DNA of 64,000 nucleotides, taken from Euborellia annulipes (Eukaryota; Arthropoda; Insecta; Dermaptera; Anisolabididae). The stretch is from assembly GCA_023213315.1 (NCBI GenBank), contig JAKCPI010031743.1, forward strand, positions 47,303-111,302, read 5' to 3'. A program made the position numbers and the translations under genes. This document shows positions 23,053 to 34,852 of the stretch, in pieces; position 1 is the first letter of the stretch; every line of letters starts with the position of its first letter. The notes under the pieces were generated by a model. That model made no database searches, was not told the origin of the DNA, and was given only the letters and a program-made list of their open reading frames with translations.

Positions 23053-24114
23053 GACCGTGAATTAATTAGTAAGAAATATTCTTTATTTGTCGACGTTCGA
23101 GACTTAAAAATTCGTTGTTCAGTCTTTATACTGAACGTTAACATAATAGTTTTGGACAGAAATGGTCTTGATTTTGTTATTTCAATTAAATGTTTAAAGT
23201 ATTTTGGGAAACAAAATTACATTAGCATCACCTAGCTACTGATATTCTAAAATCAAAAAGAATTGGTGTAGGAAAAAAAAATTGGTCATCGATACAAATC
23301 CTTTTCCCTCTCTTTTTTTTTATTATTTGAACTCTCTTTATCTCTTTCTTTTTTTTTCTTTCCGTAATACGAACCAATCTCCTCCTTCTTATGACGTTAG
23401 ATAGATTCCCGTATATATAATATCTTTAACGTTGCTTGGATCATCTCATCCTGATCATCCGTCAACAGATTGAATTACATCTCGAGGGTAAAAAAAAATA
23501 AAAAAAATAAACGGGAGGACCTCGAATGACCCTTTTACCGTTAAGGGGTGTGGTATTGCCTTCACTCACAACGAAAATTTGATCAAACCTCACTCGCCAA
23601 CGGAAAAAAAAAGATTGAATTCTAATCGTATTTGGTCTAATGATATTAGGATTCCTAAAAAAAAATATTGGCTATAGATATCTTTAATGAATATGATTAA
23701 ATAATTAGCAAACAAATTTCTTTCTTTTTGGTTTTCAAAAAAAAAATGGAGGACAAGAGCAACGTTTCGGTTCTCAGAATTAAGACGTGTCCCATTTAAA
23801 AAAGACACCTTACAACAGAATATTCCACTTAGAAGGAGATGATTTTGTGGAAAATGCAACAATACAATGACGACATTGTTCATTTTATATTGATATTCTA
23901 TTATTCCTTTGATATTGATGATTATTCAAGATTGGATGAAAAAGATGCACTTCTGCGATGGGCCAATTTGTATTCTGAGGTGATTTCGAGCGGCTCCTTG
24001 GGTCAGAATAAAATCTGAGAGCTGAAACTTCGCTCTTGTTCCACTGGCCGGATTGATCTCTTCATAGTTTATTTTTCTTTCTTCCTCCAACTAACTACCC
24101 GACTAGAACTTTTA

Positions 24115-24860
24115 ATGTAAGACCTATTGGGTCCTTATTGGGTTGGCCCCGTACAAAGGGATGTTACCCAAAGTCCTGTCTGACCCTAATTGGGCAATTC
24201 CATTTGTGCCCCGATGAGGGAAATCCAAAGAGGTTTCGTTAAGGCATCCCAACCCTATGCTCATGAGGAAATCCAAAAGTGGCCCCATAAAAGTTATCCC
24301 GATCCGGGCCTTGATAAGAAAATTTTTGACATTATTCATTATACTTCTTAACTCACTATTATTTTGTTTTTAAAATATTATCATAAACTTAACCAAACAA
24401 ATATCGATGAAGTTAACTTCAGCAGGTTTAGTCATCAGTAGGTTGTTTAAGTTTTTGCGTCCTCAGCAAGCGGTATCCATCCCAGTCTCGTGCATTGAGA
24501 ATTGTAGGAGTCATAGAATTTACTTTGTCAATTAGATCATTTCCTAAAGTATTCTTTTTGTCGCATAACATCTATAATTTATAATTAAATAGTAGTAATG
24601 AAGAAATCCTATCATCATTTAATTATTTACAATTAGAAAAAAAAACTTTCAATGCATTGGTAAAAATGAGTATTTTAAAATACTGGTTTGGCTCTGATGG
24701 TTTCCAGTAACTGATTTCGTTGATTTTGTTGGGATTTCCCATTTAGGTTCTACACAGAACCCAATTGGGAGAAACTGACTTTATTTTTCCTTAGATTCCG
24801 ATTGGGTTCTAATTGGGCCCTTTAGGGATTTCCCTATTGGGCATGCCTCCAATGAAGTCC
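24115..24860. repeat. Region of ATTGGG/CCAAT-type short repeats
   Basis: Repeated phrases such as attgggttctaattgggcc, cctaattgggcaattcc and gaggaaatccaaa at 24120-24300 and 24735-24860. It looks like a decayed short-period repeat rather than a gene. Confidence 0.4.
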
Positions 24861-25105
24861 AGAATAGTACTACCCTGGGTGATCCCGAAGTAATTTCTAG
24901 TCGGGTATCTGACTGGCTTTGCAATTCCCTGCCCTAAGACTGATATCTGTTTTAGTTTAAACAATAAATTATACCCTGTTACCTCATGTGCACTTATGGT
25001 TCAAAAATTTCAGACCCATTCAGAATAGCCTATTTTATTAATCAATGTGCCATTTTACCTTTATTTTTCATTTTCAGATGCTAATTAATGCGTTTCTTCT
25101 TTCAG

Positions 25106-25272
25106 GCAAACACCGGATCCATTCTGGACAAAAGCAACCATTGATCTTATGGTGGTTGGCGATGGTTCTCATAGTCAAGAAATCCAGGATCAAATTCTTG
25201 ATCATATCCGAAGAAAACATCTGGGATCGTTAACTGTATCTGATGACAACTTCAGTTTCCGCGAGTTTCTAG
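25106..25272 (+). CDS. Perlecan-like gene, SEA domain second half (exon e)
   Basis: Exon after ttcttctttcag (AG 25104-25105), ending phase 1 before gtacag (25273). The leading G completes a Glu codon from exon d. The product has TIDLMVVGDGSHSQEIQDQI, a helix ending at IRRKHLG, and the strand NFSFREFLG. Perlecan SEA domains have the same hydrophobic strand, acidic turn, amphipathic helix and a closing FxFRxLG-type strand; the match at this end is the strongest link to perlecan rather than to other SEA proteins. The GSVVV-type autoproteolysis site of mucin SEA domains is absent at the expected strand, as expected for perlecan. Intron to the LDLa exon is 605 bp, phase 1. Confidence 0.87.
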
Positions 25273-25674
25273 GTACAGTCACCCTTTTATTTCTCTTTCA
25301 ACTTAAGAAATACACAAAGTTTATACTTTTATAAAGATATGATATTTGGCACATGCTTTCAAAGTACCCAAAAGAATATCAGGAAATTTAACGAAACTAT
25401 ACTAAAAGATTTCTTGGTTAGAATCTAATCTAAGTATATGTTGAAGTACTGAAGAACAGCAAAGTTAAGAAATTTAGACAGGGTTCTAGAGGATTTTCTT
25501 ATTTTTTTTAATTATAAGTTTCTTTTATTTGTCCTTTTCTAATTCATTTTTGTTTTTTGTTTTTCCTTTTTTCTCACCTCTCTCTCTCTCGTTCCTCATA
25601 CCTTGTGATTTTACATCTAATACTTAATGACTGATTTAATGCCTTTTTGCTGGTGATGTTGATTTTTTTAATGC

Positions 25675-25795
25675 CGCCGCTGCTGCTGCTGCTGCCTCCA
25701 ACACCGACAACATCGTCTAATAATCTTCTTCTCACTAATTCCGCTGCTCTGCTTTCTATAATCTGGTTTGGGCTTGATGATGATGATGATAATAA
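25675..25795. repeat. GCT and GAT trinucleotide runs in intron 5
   Basis: gctgctgctgctgctg at 25679 and gatgatgatgatgat at 25776, between exons e and f. They give spurious reading frames; no splice-bounded exon. Confidence 0.75.
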
Positions 25796-25877
25796 CAACG
25801 ATGATGGTTTTTTTTTGTCGCTTTTTGCCTTTTTTTTTTAAATCCCTGCTCTCCCTTCAACACAAACAACAATATAG

Positions 25878-26066
25878 GCGCTGATCACCCGGACCAACAA
25901 TGCTCTCCGGAGGAGTTGCGCTGTCAAAGCGGCGAATGTCTTCGACCTGAGTCGCGATGTAACGGAATAAGTGAATGCCAAGATGGATCAGATGAAGCTG
26001 GATGTCCACCGATACGTTATCCCGAAACGACATCTGAACCTGAAATCTTTACAGAATCACATATCG
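25878..26066 (+). CDS. Perlecan-like gene, LDL-receptor class A module 1 (exon f)
   Basis: Exon after aatatag (AG 25876-25877), ending phase 1 before gtaatg (26067). The 63-residue segment contains one complete LDLa module with six cysteines ([20 protein letters not shown]) and the calcium-binding signature [11 protein letters not shown] Pro/Thr/Glu-rich linker follows. LDLa modules directly after the SEA domain are the perlecan order (domain II). Phase 1 on both sides makes the exon a symmetric, skippable cassette, so alternative inclusion is possible. The polypyrimidine tract of its acceptor is weak (AACAACAATATAG), which could favour regulated use; that is inference. Confidence 0.9.
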
Positions 26067-26769
26067 GTAATGAAGATGATTACCAAAAAACTAACACTAA
26101 CCTAACTAAAATTGCTAAAATAATGGATTTTACTTTCTGTTATTTTGGAAATTTTGCATTTTTAAATTAATCTAAGTATGCAGATGAATGCTAAATTAAA
26201 AAAAAAAGGTCAAATAAAAATCTAAATTTATTTTTGCATGAAGGTGAGCCAATTTTCTTTTTTATTTGACCTTCACTTCCCAATGAGAGATCAGAAGTCA
26301 TGAAAGAAGAGAGTAAGTCAGCCAGTTGGCTAGAAATAACAAATCTACATAAATGACTGATGATGAGATTATAACATATTGAGTTTTTTTTTTTTTTTTT
26401 TTTAAACAGACTCTCTCTTCTTTCACACAAAATAAATAACAATAACAACCTTACTTATTTCTACTATTAATTATGTATAAAGTTTTTTTTTTTTTTGGTA
26501 TCTTAAAGAAAAAATACTTTTTTTTTATCTATATGAAAATAACAAGTGCGGACCAAAAAAAACGAAGAGAAATTCCTTGTGTATGTTCTAGAACTTTTTT
26601 AATTACAGTCCACCATAATATCCAAATAGTACGCATAAGGTTTCTTTTTATTTGCTAAAGATCTTTTTCGGCATTTATTGGTAGGCAGAAACTTGGGATG
26701 GGAACAAAATTAATGATTCGCTTCTTCCAGCAGAAAATGTTACGCTATAGGTCATGGGAAAATAACGTA

Positions 26770-26931
26770 CAGTGAGCGCCACAATTAAGTAAGTATATGA
26801 TATAGTATATGGTGTATAGCGTGTGGTATAGATAATTTTATTTCACCTTTTCAAATTTAAAATTGTTTCACCATATACCATAAACTATAGGCTATAGCTA
26901 TAAGGTGGGGACTTAATTGTGGCGCTCACTG
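26770..26931. mobile_element. Tc1/mariner-type MITE
   Basis: A perfect 21-bp inverted repeat beginning CAGTGAGCGCC at both ends, flanked by TA on each side (26768-26769 and 26932-26933), 162 bp in total. TA target duplication and CAGTG ends are typical of Tc1/mariner derivatives. Lies in intron 6. Confidence 0.85.
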
Positions 26932-27117
26932 TACATTTAAAAGACATAATTAATATTTATTACCTTGGATAAGCGAAAACGGATTTACCAGTGCGGTAGT
27001 ATGGTGTATTCCGACACCAAAATTGCAGGGAGTCGAAATAGATGATTTGTACTCAATATTTGACATGTCTGGAGAGTATTCAACTCTTTTTTGATGATGG
27101 CCTAAAACATTTAGAGC

Positions 27118-27420
27118 AACTGTTCATGCTTATTCAAATAAAAAACAGATACATGGGGAGAAAATAATATTGAGACGGAAAAACTTTAGAAATATCGCTT
27201 CATCCTTTAAAAATAGTCTCAAAATTTTGGAATTCCTCTTGGTACCTTGTGGAATATAAAAGATTTTGTGGGTTTTCCAAATAATTTAAAACAATCAACT
27301 CTTCTTCTAACAGAAGATGTTGTTGACACTGTTTTCTCCATTACATTCAGATATCAAGTTACTGCAGTTCATTCGTAACAAAGGAATTCCACTACCGGAG
27401 AATGCTTGATGGAGTAATTG
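27118..27420 (+). pseudogene. Unidentified decayed coding-like stretch
   Basis: A 47-codon open segment (TVHAYSNKKQIHGEK..LRRKNFRNIASSFKNSLK) and a later one (DIKLLQFIRNKGIPLPEN) in complex sequence. Composition is protein-like, but there are stops and no recognisable family; perhaps a transposase fossil. Confidence 0.2.
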
Positions 27421-27949
27421 ATAGCATGATTGAATCCCATCAAGTTCCTAGTTTAAGAAGCAAAATTTCCACTGATATAAAAAAAAGAAGGTCGCCACTT
27501 GTAAAGTTTTTCTTCTTCATTTGTGAAAATTTATAAACAAAAAAAAATTTCCATTTTCAATAAATTAATGGAAAGTTCTCTTCGTTTTTTTATTAGTTTC
27601 TAATCTAATCTCGAAATCTGAATGGTTTTAGTCATTAAATATCAATCAAATGAAATCGCCACCTGCTGGGTCAATAACGTTCTTGTTGTTATTGTTTGTT
27701 CATTGAACTAGAAATAGTTATTAAACAAAAAAAAGTGTTTTTTTTTTCTTCTAAGATATCATATTTCTATACAGGAATATAAAAGAAACTGGGATTACTT
27801 AAATGGCAAAATAAAAATGAATAAGACAATAAAGATTTTAGATCGAAATAAAAGAAATTTGAGTCTTTAAGGAAATTTGAGATTTTAAAATTAGAATTTA
27901 ATTTGGAATAATAATAAGAATTTATAAGACTTAAATTTAATTTGCCCGG

Positions 27950-28110
27950 GGGCCGGGGCTCGGGGGGGAGAAATTTGCTTCCCCCCCCGGGGGCCCGGGT
28001 TCGCTTCCCTTCCCAAGAGAAAAAAATTTTTTTCTTTTTTTAATAAAAAATATTTGAAATAAAGAGGGGGGGGTTAAAGGGCTGGTGGGGAAAAAAAATT
28101 AAAAAAAAAA
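27950..28110. repeat. G/C homopolymer-rich patch
   Basis: cccgggggccggggctcggg and related runs next to poly-T and poly-A. It resembles the interior of the hAT-type elements, but no ends were found. Confidence 0.4.
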
Positions 28111-28274
28111 AAAATTTAATTTAAAAGACTTGAATGCACTGTTTTTGTTTCTCTTCTTGTTCTTGTTCTTACGTCACACTCCGAAAATCAATTAATTCGC
28201 GTTTAAGAATGAATTAAGAATTGAATTCTTAAACAAATTTCTCGTCAGTAAAAAATTTCACTCCATTTATTTAA

Positions 28275-28527
28275 CCAGACAGCTTGGAATATTGCAGAAA
28301 TATCGTTAATCTTGCATAAATTGGCAATATTGCAGGAATATTGCATCAATATTGCAATTCTTGCAAAATATTGCAGCAATATTCGTATGTTCGCCTTTTT
28401 GCAACGTTGCAGTAATATTGTGGCAATATTGCTGCAATGTTGCATCAATGTTGCTGCAATATTTAAAAATATTGAACAAGATTGACAATATTGCTGCAAT
28501 ATTACTGTAATATTCCAAGCTGTCTGG
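28275..28527. mobile_element. MITE built of GCAATATTGC units
   Basis: Perfect 19-bp inverted ends (ccagacagcttggaatatt). The interior consists of near-palindromic gcaatattgc words repeated about 15 times in both orientations, so the whole element can fold on itself many ways. No clear target duplication. Long reverse frames over it are artefacts of the repeat. Confidence 0.75.
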
Positions 28528-28756
28528 GTACGTTTCAAATCAAAATTATAACTCTCAAACCACTCAACGAAAAGGGATGAAATTTTTAGAAATACAAAAT
28601 AATCAAATATCTATGACGTAAAAATGAATCACATTTTTAAAAATTAAACTGGCGTAAAATTTGAAGGATACAAGTTTTTACGGCATTTCTTTGTCAGAAA
28701 TTTCAATTAGCGGACCTTCTAGATCACTAACTATTGAGTTTAGAAAAAACAAAAAC

Positions 28757-29168
28757 GTGTGGTTTTATGAAACCACGATGCAAGTGAAACTTTTTTTTCG
28801 GATCGTAGGCGTTTAACTGAAAATTATTCAATTAAGGGTATTAAAATCGCGTTTTTAATCTTAACTTAATAATTCGGAAAATGGGAAATCAATAGACGCA
28901 TGTTAAAAACTGAGAACAATATTTATTTAGTAATTGAAGATTTGAATCATTTTAAATTATTTTAAAAATTATATTTTATCAATTTAAAAATTGAATAATT
29001 AAATCTCACAATTATTTTTTATAATTCGTCATACATATTAAATTTCGACTTTGCTATTTTTGTCGTCACGGCTTGTGACGTCATGGCTTGTAGCGTCACG
29101 GCTCTGTAACGCGACATGCTGATAGAAGAGCGAAAAAATTTGAGGTCGATCAATTAAAAGTTTCACTT
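28757..29168 (+). mobile_element. Family A MITE, copy 1
   Basis: Begins with a small hairpin (gtggttttatgaaaccac). An inner inverted pair aagtgaaactttt/aaaagtttcactt spans 28782-29168. It contains one high-copy module half (tctcacaattattt) and a cluster of gtcacggcttgtgacgtcat sites near the right end. Other copies at 35187, 41435 (minus) and 53686. Confidence 0.8.
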
Positions 29169-29944
29169 TAAAAAATGTTAAAGAGATAAATTATAGGATG
29201 TCCTGGACCAAATCTTAATAGAACCTACAATTCATTACAATTCGTTAAATGGATTAAAAAAATTTGTTGCCTTTAAGTAATTCTAGTTGATTGAATTCTC
29301 CTGTATATTATAGAAATATTCTAAATGTAAATATTATGTATAAATTAATTAACGCCCATCTTCTAACGTGAAAATAAAAAATAAAATAAAATAAATGAAT
29401 AAATAAATAAAAAAAACTAATAATTAAACATCAAATGGATGGCAGCAACTGTATATTTTACTAATATTTTCTTTTTATTAATATTTATATTATTTTTTTT
29501 TTTTCTCTAATATTTGGAAAGAAAATATTATTTTTAGGAAGGTTCAAAAAGAAGGAGTGAAGGGGCGGGAGGGGGGTTAGGGTTAAAACAATTGTTTTAT
29601 TTTAAAATAATAGAGAGGAGAAAAAATTTGAATGTTTTTTTTTTTTTGAATGATAATAAAAAGAAATCAATTTTTTTTTAAATATTAGCTTTGAAATATT
29701 GGTATCTGTATAAAAAAATAAAATAAATAAAAGCGTTAGAAACCTAAAAATCGCCTCGGGTTAAAGCCCTATGGGAGAACTACTGAGTGGTTGGTGTGTG
29801 CCACGAACCCACCTCGTTGTCTTCCACGTAACTAATTGTTGTTAAAAAAGTTGTGAGAAAATGTGTTTGTTTTTTTTTTAACAACTTTTGAATCTGTTTT
29901 GCCACAATCATCATAAATTTGCTTATTTTGCTATGAAACACCCC

Positions 29945-30174
29945 ATATACCGTGTAGAGAAAAGATATTGGACAAGCTATCTTTTGAGCCTTACGCATAG
30001 GCAACCATTTACAACAGTCTGTATATTTAGTTGCTTCCAAATGGTTATGTCCCCTGCAGGGTTCTCTTAACAACAACTCAATATACAGACTTTTGTAATT
30101 GGTTGCCTATGCGTAAGGCTCAAAAGCCAGGTAGACGCCAGCTTGTCCAATATCTTTTCTCTGCACGGTATATA
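29945..30174. repeat. Foldback element in intron 6
   Basis: Left arm 29945-30033 and right arm 30073-30174 share agatattggacaagct, agccttacgcataggcaacc and gtctgtatatt in inverted order. The right arm carries an ~11-bp extra piece (gtagacgccag). Loop about 40 bp. Confidence 0.75.
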
Positions 30175-30374
30175 TTTGCATAATTAGATTTCTCGTTATA
30201 AACAAAGATGATTTTGTATTTCTGAGTTATTTAAGATTATTTACTAAAATTTACCTAAACACATCTTTAGAAATTAAACTCTAGTTTGTAGAATTCATTT
30301 AATCAATTAGAACTTTTTTTTAGACATTAAAAAACTTAATCATAAAAAGTCAAATTTTATAGAGAGGGTGTCCA

Positions 30375-31145
30375 CAGGGCCGCAGACAGAATTGACGGGC
30401 CCTGGGGCTACTTAATAATAAGAGCCCCCCCCCCCACACACCCTTAAAGTTTTTTTTTAATATGTAAAAAACTATTGTGGCCTTCATGCCAACAATTTTT
30501 TACAAAATTTTTGAAACAGTTATACATAGCTATTTAAATAAAAAAGTTATTTAAAAATTTTTCAAAATTTCCTAAACATAGGGTTACCATAATTTTATGA
30601 GTCCAGTCCTGGACAGACAGACACCTTTGGAGTGGTATGGAAAATTTTTTGAAAATTAGGCACTGAAATTAGCTAACCTGAGACGTGAAAAATATTATCG
30701 ATTTTGTTTTGAGTTTAAAGGGCCCAGGGCCCCCTCATGAAAAAAATTTCAAGAAAATGATATTTTTTTTTAATTGAAATTTTAAGTTTAAAAAAAAAAA
30801 AAATATTTTCTTGAAATTTTTTTCCTGAGGGGCCTTTAAGCTAAAATTTTAAAATTTCAATTAAAAAAAAATAATTTTCTTGAAATTTTTTATTTGATTT
30901 GAGCTTAAAAAGTCCGGAACCCTTCGGGGAAAAATTTCCAAAAAATTATTTTTTTTTAATTGAAATTTTAAGATTTGAGCTTAAAGGGCTCGGGCCTCTT
31001 CATGAAAAAAATTTGAAGAAAATAATTTTTTTTATTGAAATTTTAACCATGAAATTTTTTATTAGAAAAGGGCGCGAAGGGCCCGGACCCCCTCAGGAGG
31101 GGGTCCCGGGGATATAGCCCCTCTGCCCCCCTGTCTGCGGCCCTG
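30375..31145. mobile_element. hAT-type non-autonomous element (771 bp)
   Basis: Ends cagggccgcagacag and its inverse ctgtctgcggccctg, flanked by a perfect 8-bp duplication GGTGTCCA (30367-30374 and 31146-31153). The interior holds four to five ~70-bp units with agcttaaagggcc and tgaaaaaaatttcaagaaaa. Inserted in intron 6 just before exon g. Confidence 0.9.
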
Positions 31146-31452
31146 GGTGTCCATAATAATCGTTCTGAAAATGAATTTTAGTATTTTTGAATTTCACATA
31201 AAAGTCTATATTTAATTCTATTTCATAAAGCAAATAAAATGAGAGTAAAATACTTGCAGTGGGCTATCCAAATAGTTCTATTATTTCTAAATATCATTCA
31301 AAAAATAAAAAAAAAAACATATAATTTTTCTTTCCTTTTCTATCTGTTAGAATTAGAAAATCAGGAGGAAATATTCACGTTAGAAGAAGCTAATAGATGT
31401 TTGTTGTTGTTGTTGTTGAAATGAATTGAATGGAATGATTACACTTATACAG

Positions 31453-31635
31453 TGGGCTCCGGGGAGGATGCAATTGGAGTTCCGCCAGTGCCCTCGGTAG
31501 AGCCACCGCTTGGGAGGTGCCGGGGGGACGACCAGGTCGCCTGTCCTGGCTCCAATATCTACATCTGTGAAGTACAAAAATGCGATGGGACACGAAATTG
31601 TCCTGACGGTTGGGACGAGTTCAATTGCACAACTG
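31453..31635 (+). CDS. Perlecan-like gene, LDL-receptor class A module 2 (exon g)
   Basis: Exon after atacag (AG 31451-31452), ending phase 1 before gtattt (31636). It encodes a short linker with Ser-Gly followed by Glu-Asp (31458-31469; a second possible glycosaminoglycan site), a Pro/Val-rich stretch, then an LDLa module with six cysteines: CRGDDQVAC, YIC, QKC, RNC and CPDGWDEFNC. The CRxDD start and the xYIC spacing are typical of perlecan LDLa repeats. The usual Ser of the DGSDE calcium site is Trp here. It is a symmetric phase 1-1 cassette, so further LDLa exons could lie in the 5.4-kb intron before it, but I see none. It is noticeably GC-richer than its surroundings. No later exon was found in the window. 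Confidence 0.9.
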
Positions 31636-32338
31636 GTATTTTTATTATTGATTGTCTTTTTACAGTCTTCTTCTTCTTCTTCTTCTTCTCTCTTCATTGC
31701 TGTTTTAGTTTATAAACAAAATAGTTGCTGCTGGTGCTGGTGCTACTACTGGTGGTGGTGGTGGTGGCTTCTTAATTTTAACATCTCTGCTGAGGGCATT
31801 TCTGATCATGTTCTAGAAATTGTTTTTTTATGTAAATAACGATAATATCTTTAAAATTTACAAAGTTTTAATTAAGATTATTTGGCCTCGTGTAGACTGT
31901 ACCTCGCATTTTGGAAAGGAATTCCAGTGCAGAGCAGCACAGTTTTAGGCAGTTTCAAATATATGGAACTGTGCGACAGTTTTTCCTGTCTCGCACTCAA
32001 TGCGAGCTTTAGCTAAAGAAGAAATAAAGCACAAAATTCAAAATTAATTTAAAATAATTCATAAAAACTGTCTATTTATATTTTATAAATTCATGTCTTC
32101 TTCATCATTTTAAAGAGTATCTATTTATTAAGAACCTCTAACAATATAAGCCTATAAAATAGGATGGAAGACAAAATTCAAATTTTCAATTTATTTAATT
32201 GTTGACGTTTCGGACTCCAATCAAATAATTCAAGAAAAAAGACATCAATTGTCTATCACGATTATGTTTATTAAATTATTTTTTTTAGAAGAAATTCGAT
32301 TGCTGAGTGGTAATTATTATGCAACAATATCAGTTTAT

Positions 32339-32371
32339 CGAAGATGGAATCGATGTGATTCCGAAACGTCG
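32339..32371 (+). ncRNA. Hammerhead-like motif with 6-bp stem
   Basis: GAAGA, T, GGAATC (32346-32351), 5-nt loop, GATTCC (32357-32362), GAAACGTC. The first box reads CGAAGA rather than CTGAAGA, so it is a degenerate copy. ttatc before and gataa after could pair. Confidence 0.3.
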
Positions 32372-32457
32372 ACGATAATCAAATAGAGTTTCTTTTCTTT
32401 TATCACTTGCTGACTGCTTACATCTACCTAATCCTAATAATTATTTTTTATTATTGT

Positions 32458-32663
32458 GGGAGTTTTTAAACATAGACCACATTTTGTATTTATTAAAAAT
32501 ATAAATACTGTACAACGTTTCAACTACTTATCAAGTTCGCTTGAAATCAAAACAAATGTACAGTACTTGAAAACGACTGCAGAATAAGTATTCAAAACGT
32601 TGTACAGAAAGACTATATTTTTAATAAATAATTAATACAAAATGTAGTCTTAAAAACTCCCTT
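32458..32663. repeat. Foldback with ACGTT-type motif
   Basis: gggagtttttaaacatag and acattttgtatttatta are repeated in inverse order at the right end (taatacaaaatgt, ttaaaaactccc). Both inner ends carry acaacgtttca/aaaacgttgt. Confidence 0.7.
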
Positions 32664-33897
32664 AATAACATTAATTGTCATTTTTTTAATAATTACAATA
32701 AAATACAACTTTTCAATCACGGCTGCCGTCATCAGACGACACACTCACTTTAATAAATAAAAAACAGTTGTATTTTATTTTCGTATTAGGCCTAGGGGGG
32801 GGGGTTAATTAAATCCAAAAATGTAATTTTATTTGCAATAATAATACAAAATTTAAATCAATCTAACAATAAAAATATTGTTTATTGATAAATTTGTTCG
32901 GGGAAAAAGTGTCTGAAACGTCGGCGATTAAATCTTTACTGCCATCCGCATCTCAGTATCCTCTGGACCAAAACTTGGTGAAGATTTGTTAATTAAATTG
33001 CATAACAATCCGTTGACTGCAAGAATGATTTATTCCTAAATAACAACGTAGCGAAGAAGAGTTTTTATCCTATTCACTCACCATTTTTTTTTTTTTTTGT
33101 TTAACGTTGGATGAACAAAATGCATCTCTCTCCCCATTCATAAATCAAATTACGTTTACAGTGAAACCTCAAAATGTCAATGAAAAATTTTTTGTTTTAA
33201 AAAAATCGTACAAATTTAGTGACTAATGGATTCATCTCTCACCTACTAAAACAAAAAAAAATATCTATATATAGCAAAGGCGATAAATTAACGAGAAAAC
33301 TTTGAAAATTTTCATTTTCTTCACATCATAATCACAAAAAAAAAAAAAAAATTGTTGAATATTCATTTTCATGATGTTATTTAATAACAAGGACATTTTA
33401 AAGTCTCTTTGCTTGCATCGTTAACGTTGGCTCTTTTTTTTTTTAAATTTATTTCTTAAGTTTTTAATTAAATTTCCTTCATGACGTTTCATGTATGATC
33501 TATCAATTGGGAGTTTTAATTTGAATAAAAAAAAAGGAGGGGGTCTAAATGCCACGAAAAAGACCATAAAAAATTCCTATCTAATTTATCTATTTGGTAA
33601 TAAAATTAATTGAATAAAATTTGATATTTATATAATTAATTATAGAATAATAATTGTGAGTTTTAATTTTCTTTTTAATTAGACATAAAAATAAAAAAAG
33701 ATTTTTTTTTTATTCGAAGAGATGTAGATTGTATATAAATAAGCAAACATTGATTTATTTAAATTTTTTCCAGTCTCAATGACGTCATCTAGATATTTAT
33801 TTCTGGAAATAAAAATAATTAATGTGATTATCGTCAGATAAATCAGAGAAAAATTATTTATTTCCTGGTTTTATTCTCAATTTTTAGTTTTACTCGA

Positions 33898-33935
33898 CTT
33901 GAAGAAGTCTTGCAACATGCGACCGAAACGTCGAA
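33898..33935 (+). ncRNA. Hammerhead-like motif (degenerate)
   Basis: CTTGAAGAA, GTC..GAC stem, CGAAACGTCG. The box has an inserted T (CTTGAAGA). Confidence 0.25.
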
Positions 33936-34203
33936 AAAAATATATTTTTTTTTTTTGGCTATTTATTTATGAATAAAACATACCTGTGTGTTTTTGCATA
34001 AGGTTAATTGCATTTTTTTTTTTTTGTCATTAATTATTGCAATCTCATATAAATAATATTATTTTCATTTTTATGTTAATGCAAGGCCTTTAATAAATAA
34101 AAAAAAGAGATAATTGAAATATTTTAATGACTTTTATGGGGACCAATCAAAAATTGTTTGTTTACCTTCAGCGATATTTTAGTAGTACGTATTATATATA
34201 TAG

Positions 34204-34616
34204 GCATGGGTGTAACTAGGGAATTTGGCTGCGAGGGCCTCCGGGACCGCCCTAGTTACGCCCATGTATGTATTTTTTTCAAAAATAAAATTAAAAAAAT
34301 CAATTTTATAGGGTACCTTTATTATCATACAAGGAAGCCGCATTTTTTAAAGATTATTTGTTTCAAATGGTCCATTCTGAAGTTAAAATTTTCTATATTC
34401 CTGGGCGCAAAAAAATTTAAAATTTCATGTTTCTAAAAAAAATGTAAAATGATTTTCATGAGAGGGAAAAAAAATTTCCCGCGAGGCGGAACTATTTAGT
34501 TCCGCAAAAAAATTCGTTTCGCCCCCCGGAAAAATTTCTATACACGCCTCCTTCAGGAGAGGACGTCATTCTTGTTCCTGCGGGGGGGGGGGCAATCAAT
34601 GTAGTTACGCCCCTGC
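34204..34616. mobile_element. Probable decayed hAT-type element
   Basis: Starts catgggtgtaactaggg and ends tgtagttacgcccctg, inverse of each other with mismatches. The interior shows G/C runs and a nested hairpin (ccctagttacgcccatg). Flanks tatatagg and cctagagg agree only partly, so the ends are tentative. Confidence 0.5.
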
Positions 34617-34852
34617 CTAGAGGTGTGATATTACATGTTCTAGGCCAGAGCTTCTCAAAGCTGAGGGCGCGGCCTCCTAGGGGGCCGTGCATTACACGCA
34701 GGGGGGCCGCGAAGAGTCTCAAATGTAACAAATAAATTATTATTGTTATAATTATAAAATTTCGATAATTTATTGAATTGATAATATACAATATTTGCAA
34801 CTGCTTAGAAAGCGGAAAAAGTCTTATTTTCGAAAAAAAAGTCGCCTTAAAG

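Larger units (their letters stand above)
31636..34200. other. Sequence after the last exon, repeats only
   Basis: No exon recognised. Contains CTT and TGG microsatellites (31660-31770), inverted repeats with the hammerhead-like motif, and poly-T tracts. Confidence 0.5.

Noticed and set aside
25647..25841. 64-residue Leu/Pro/Thr-rich frame in intron 5 as an extra exon
   Set aside because: Derived from GCT/GAT trinucleotide runs; exons e and f already join in matching phase.
28245..28538. 97-residue reverse frame with repeated NIAAIL-like words
   Set aside because: Coincides with the GCAATATTGC MITE; periodic nucleotide repeat, not a gene.
31380..31697. 105-residue reverse frame over exon g
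   Set aside because: Opposite-strand shadow of the LDLa exon.
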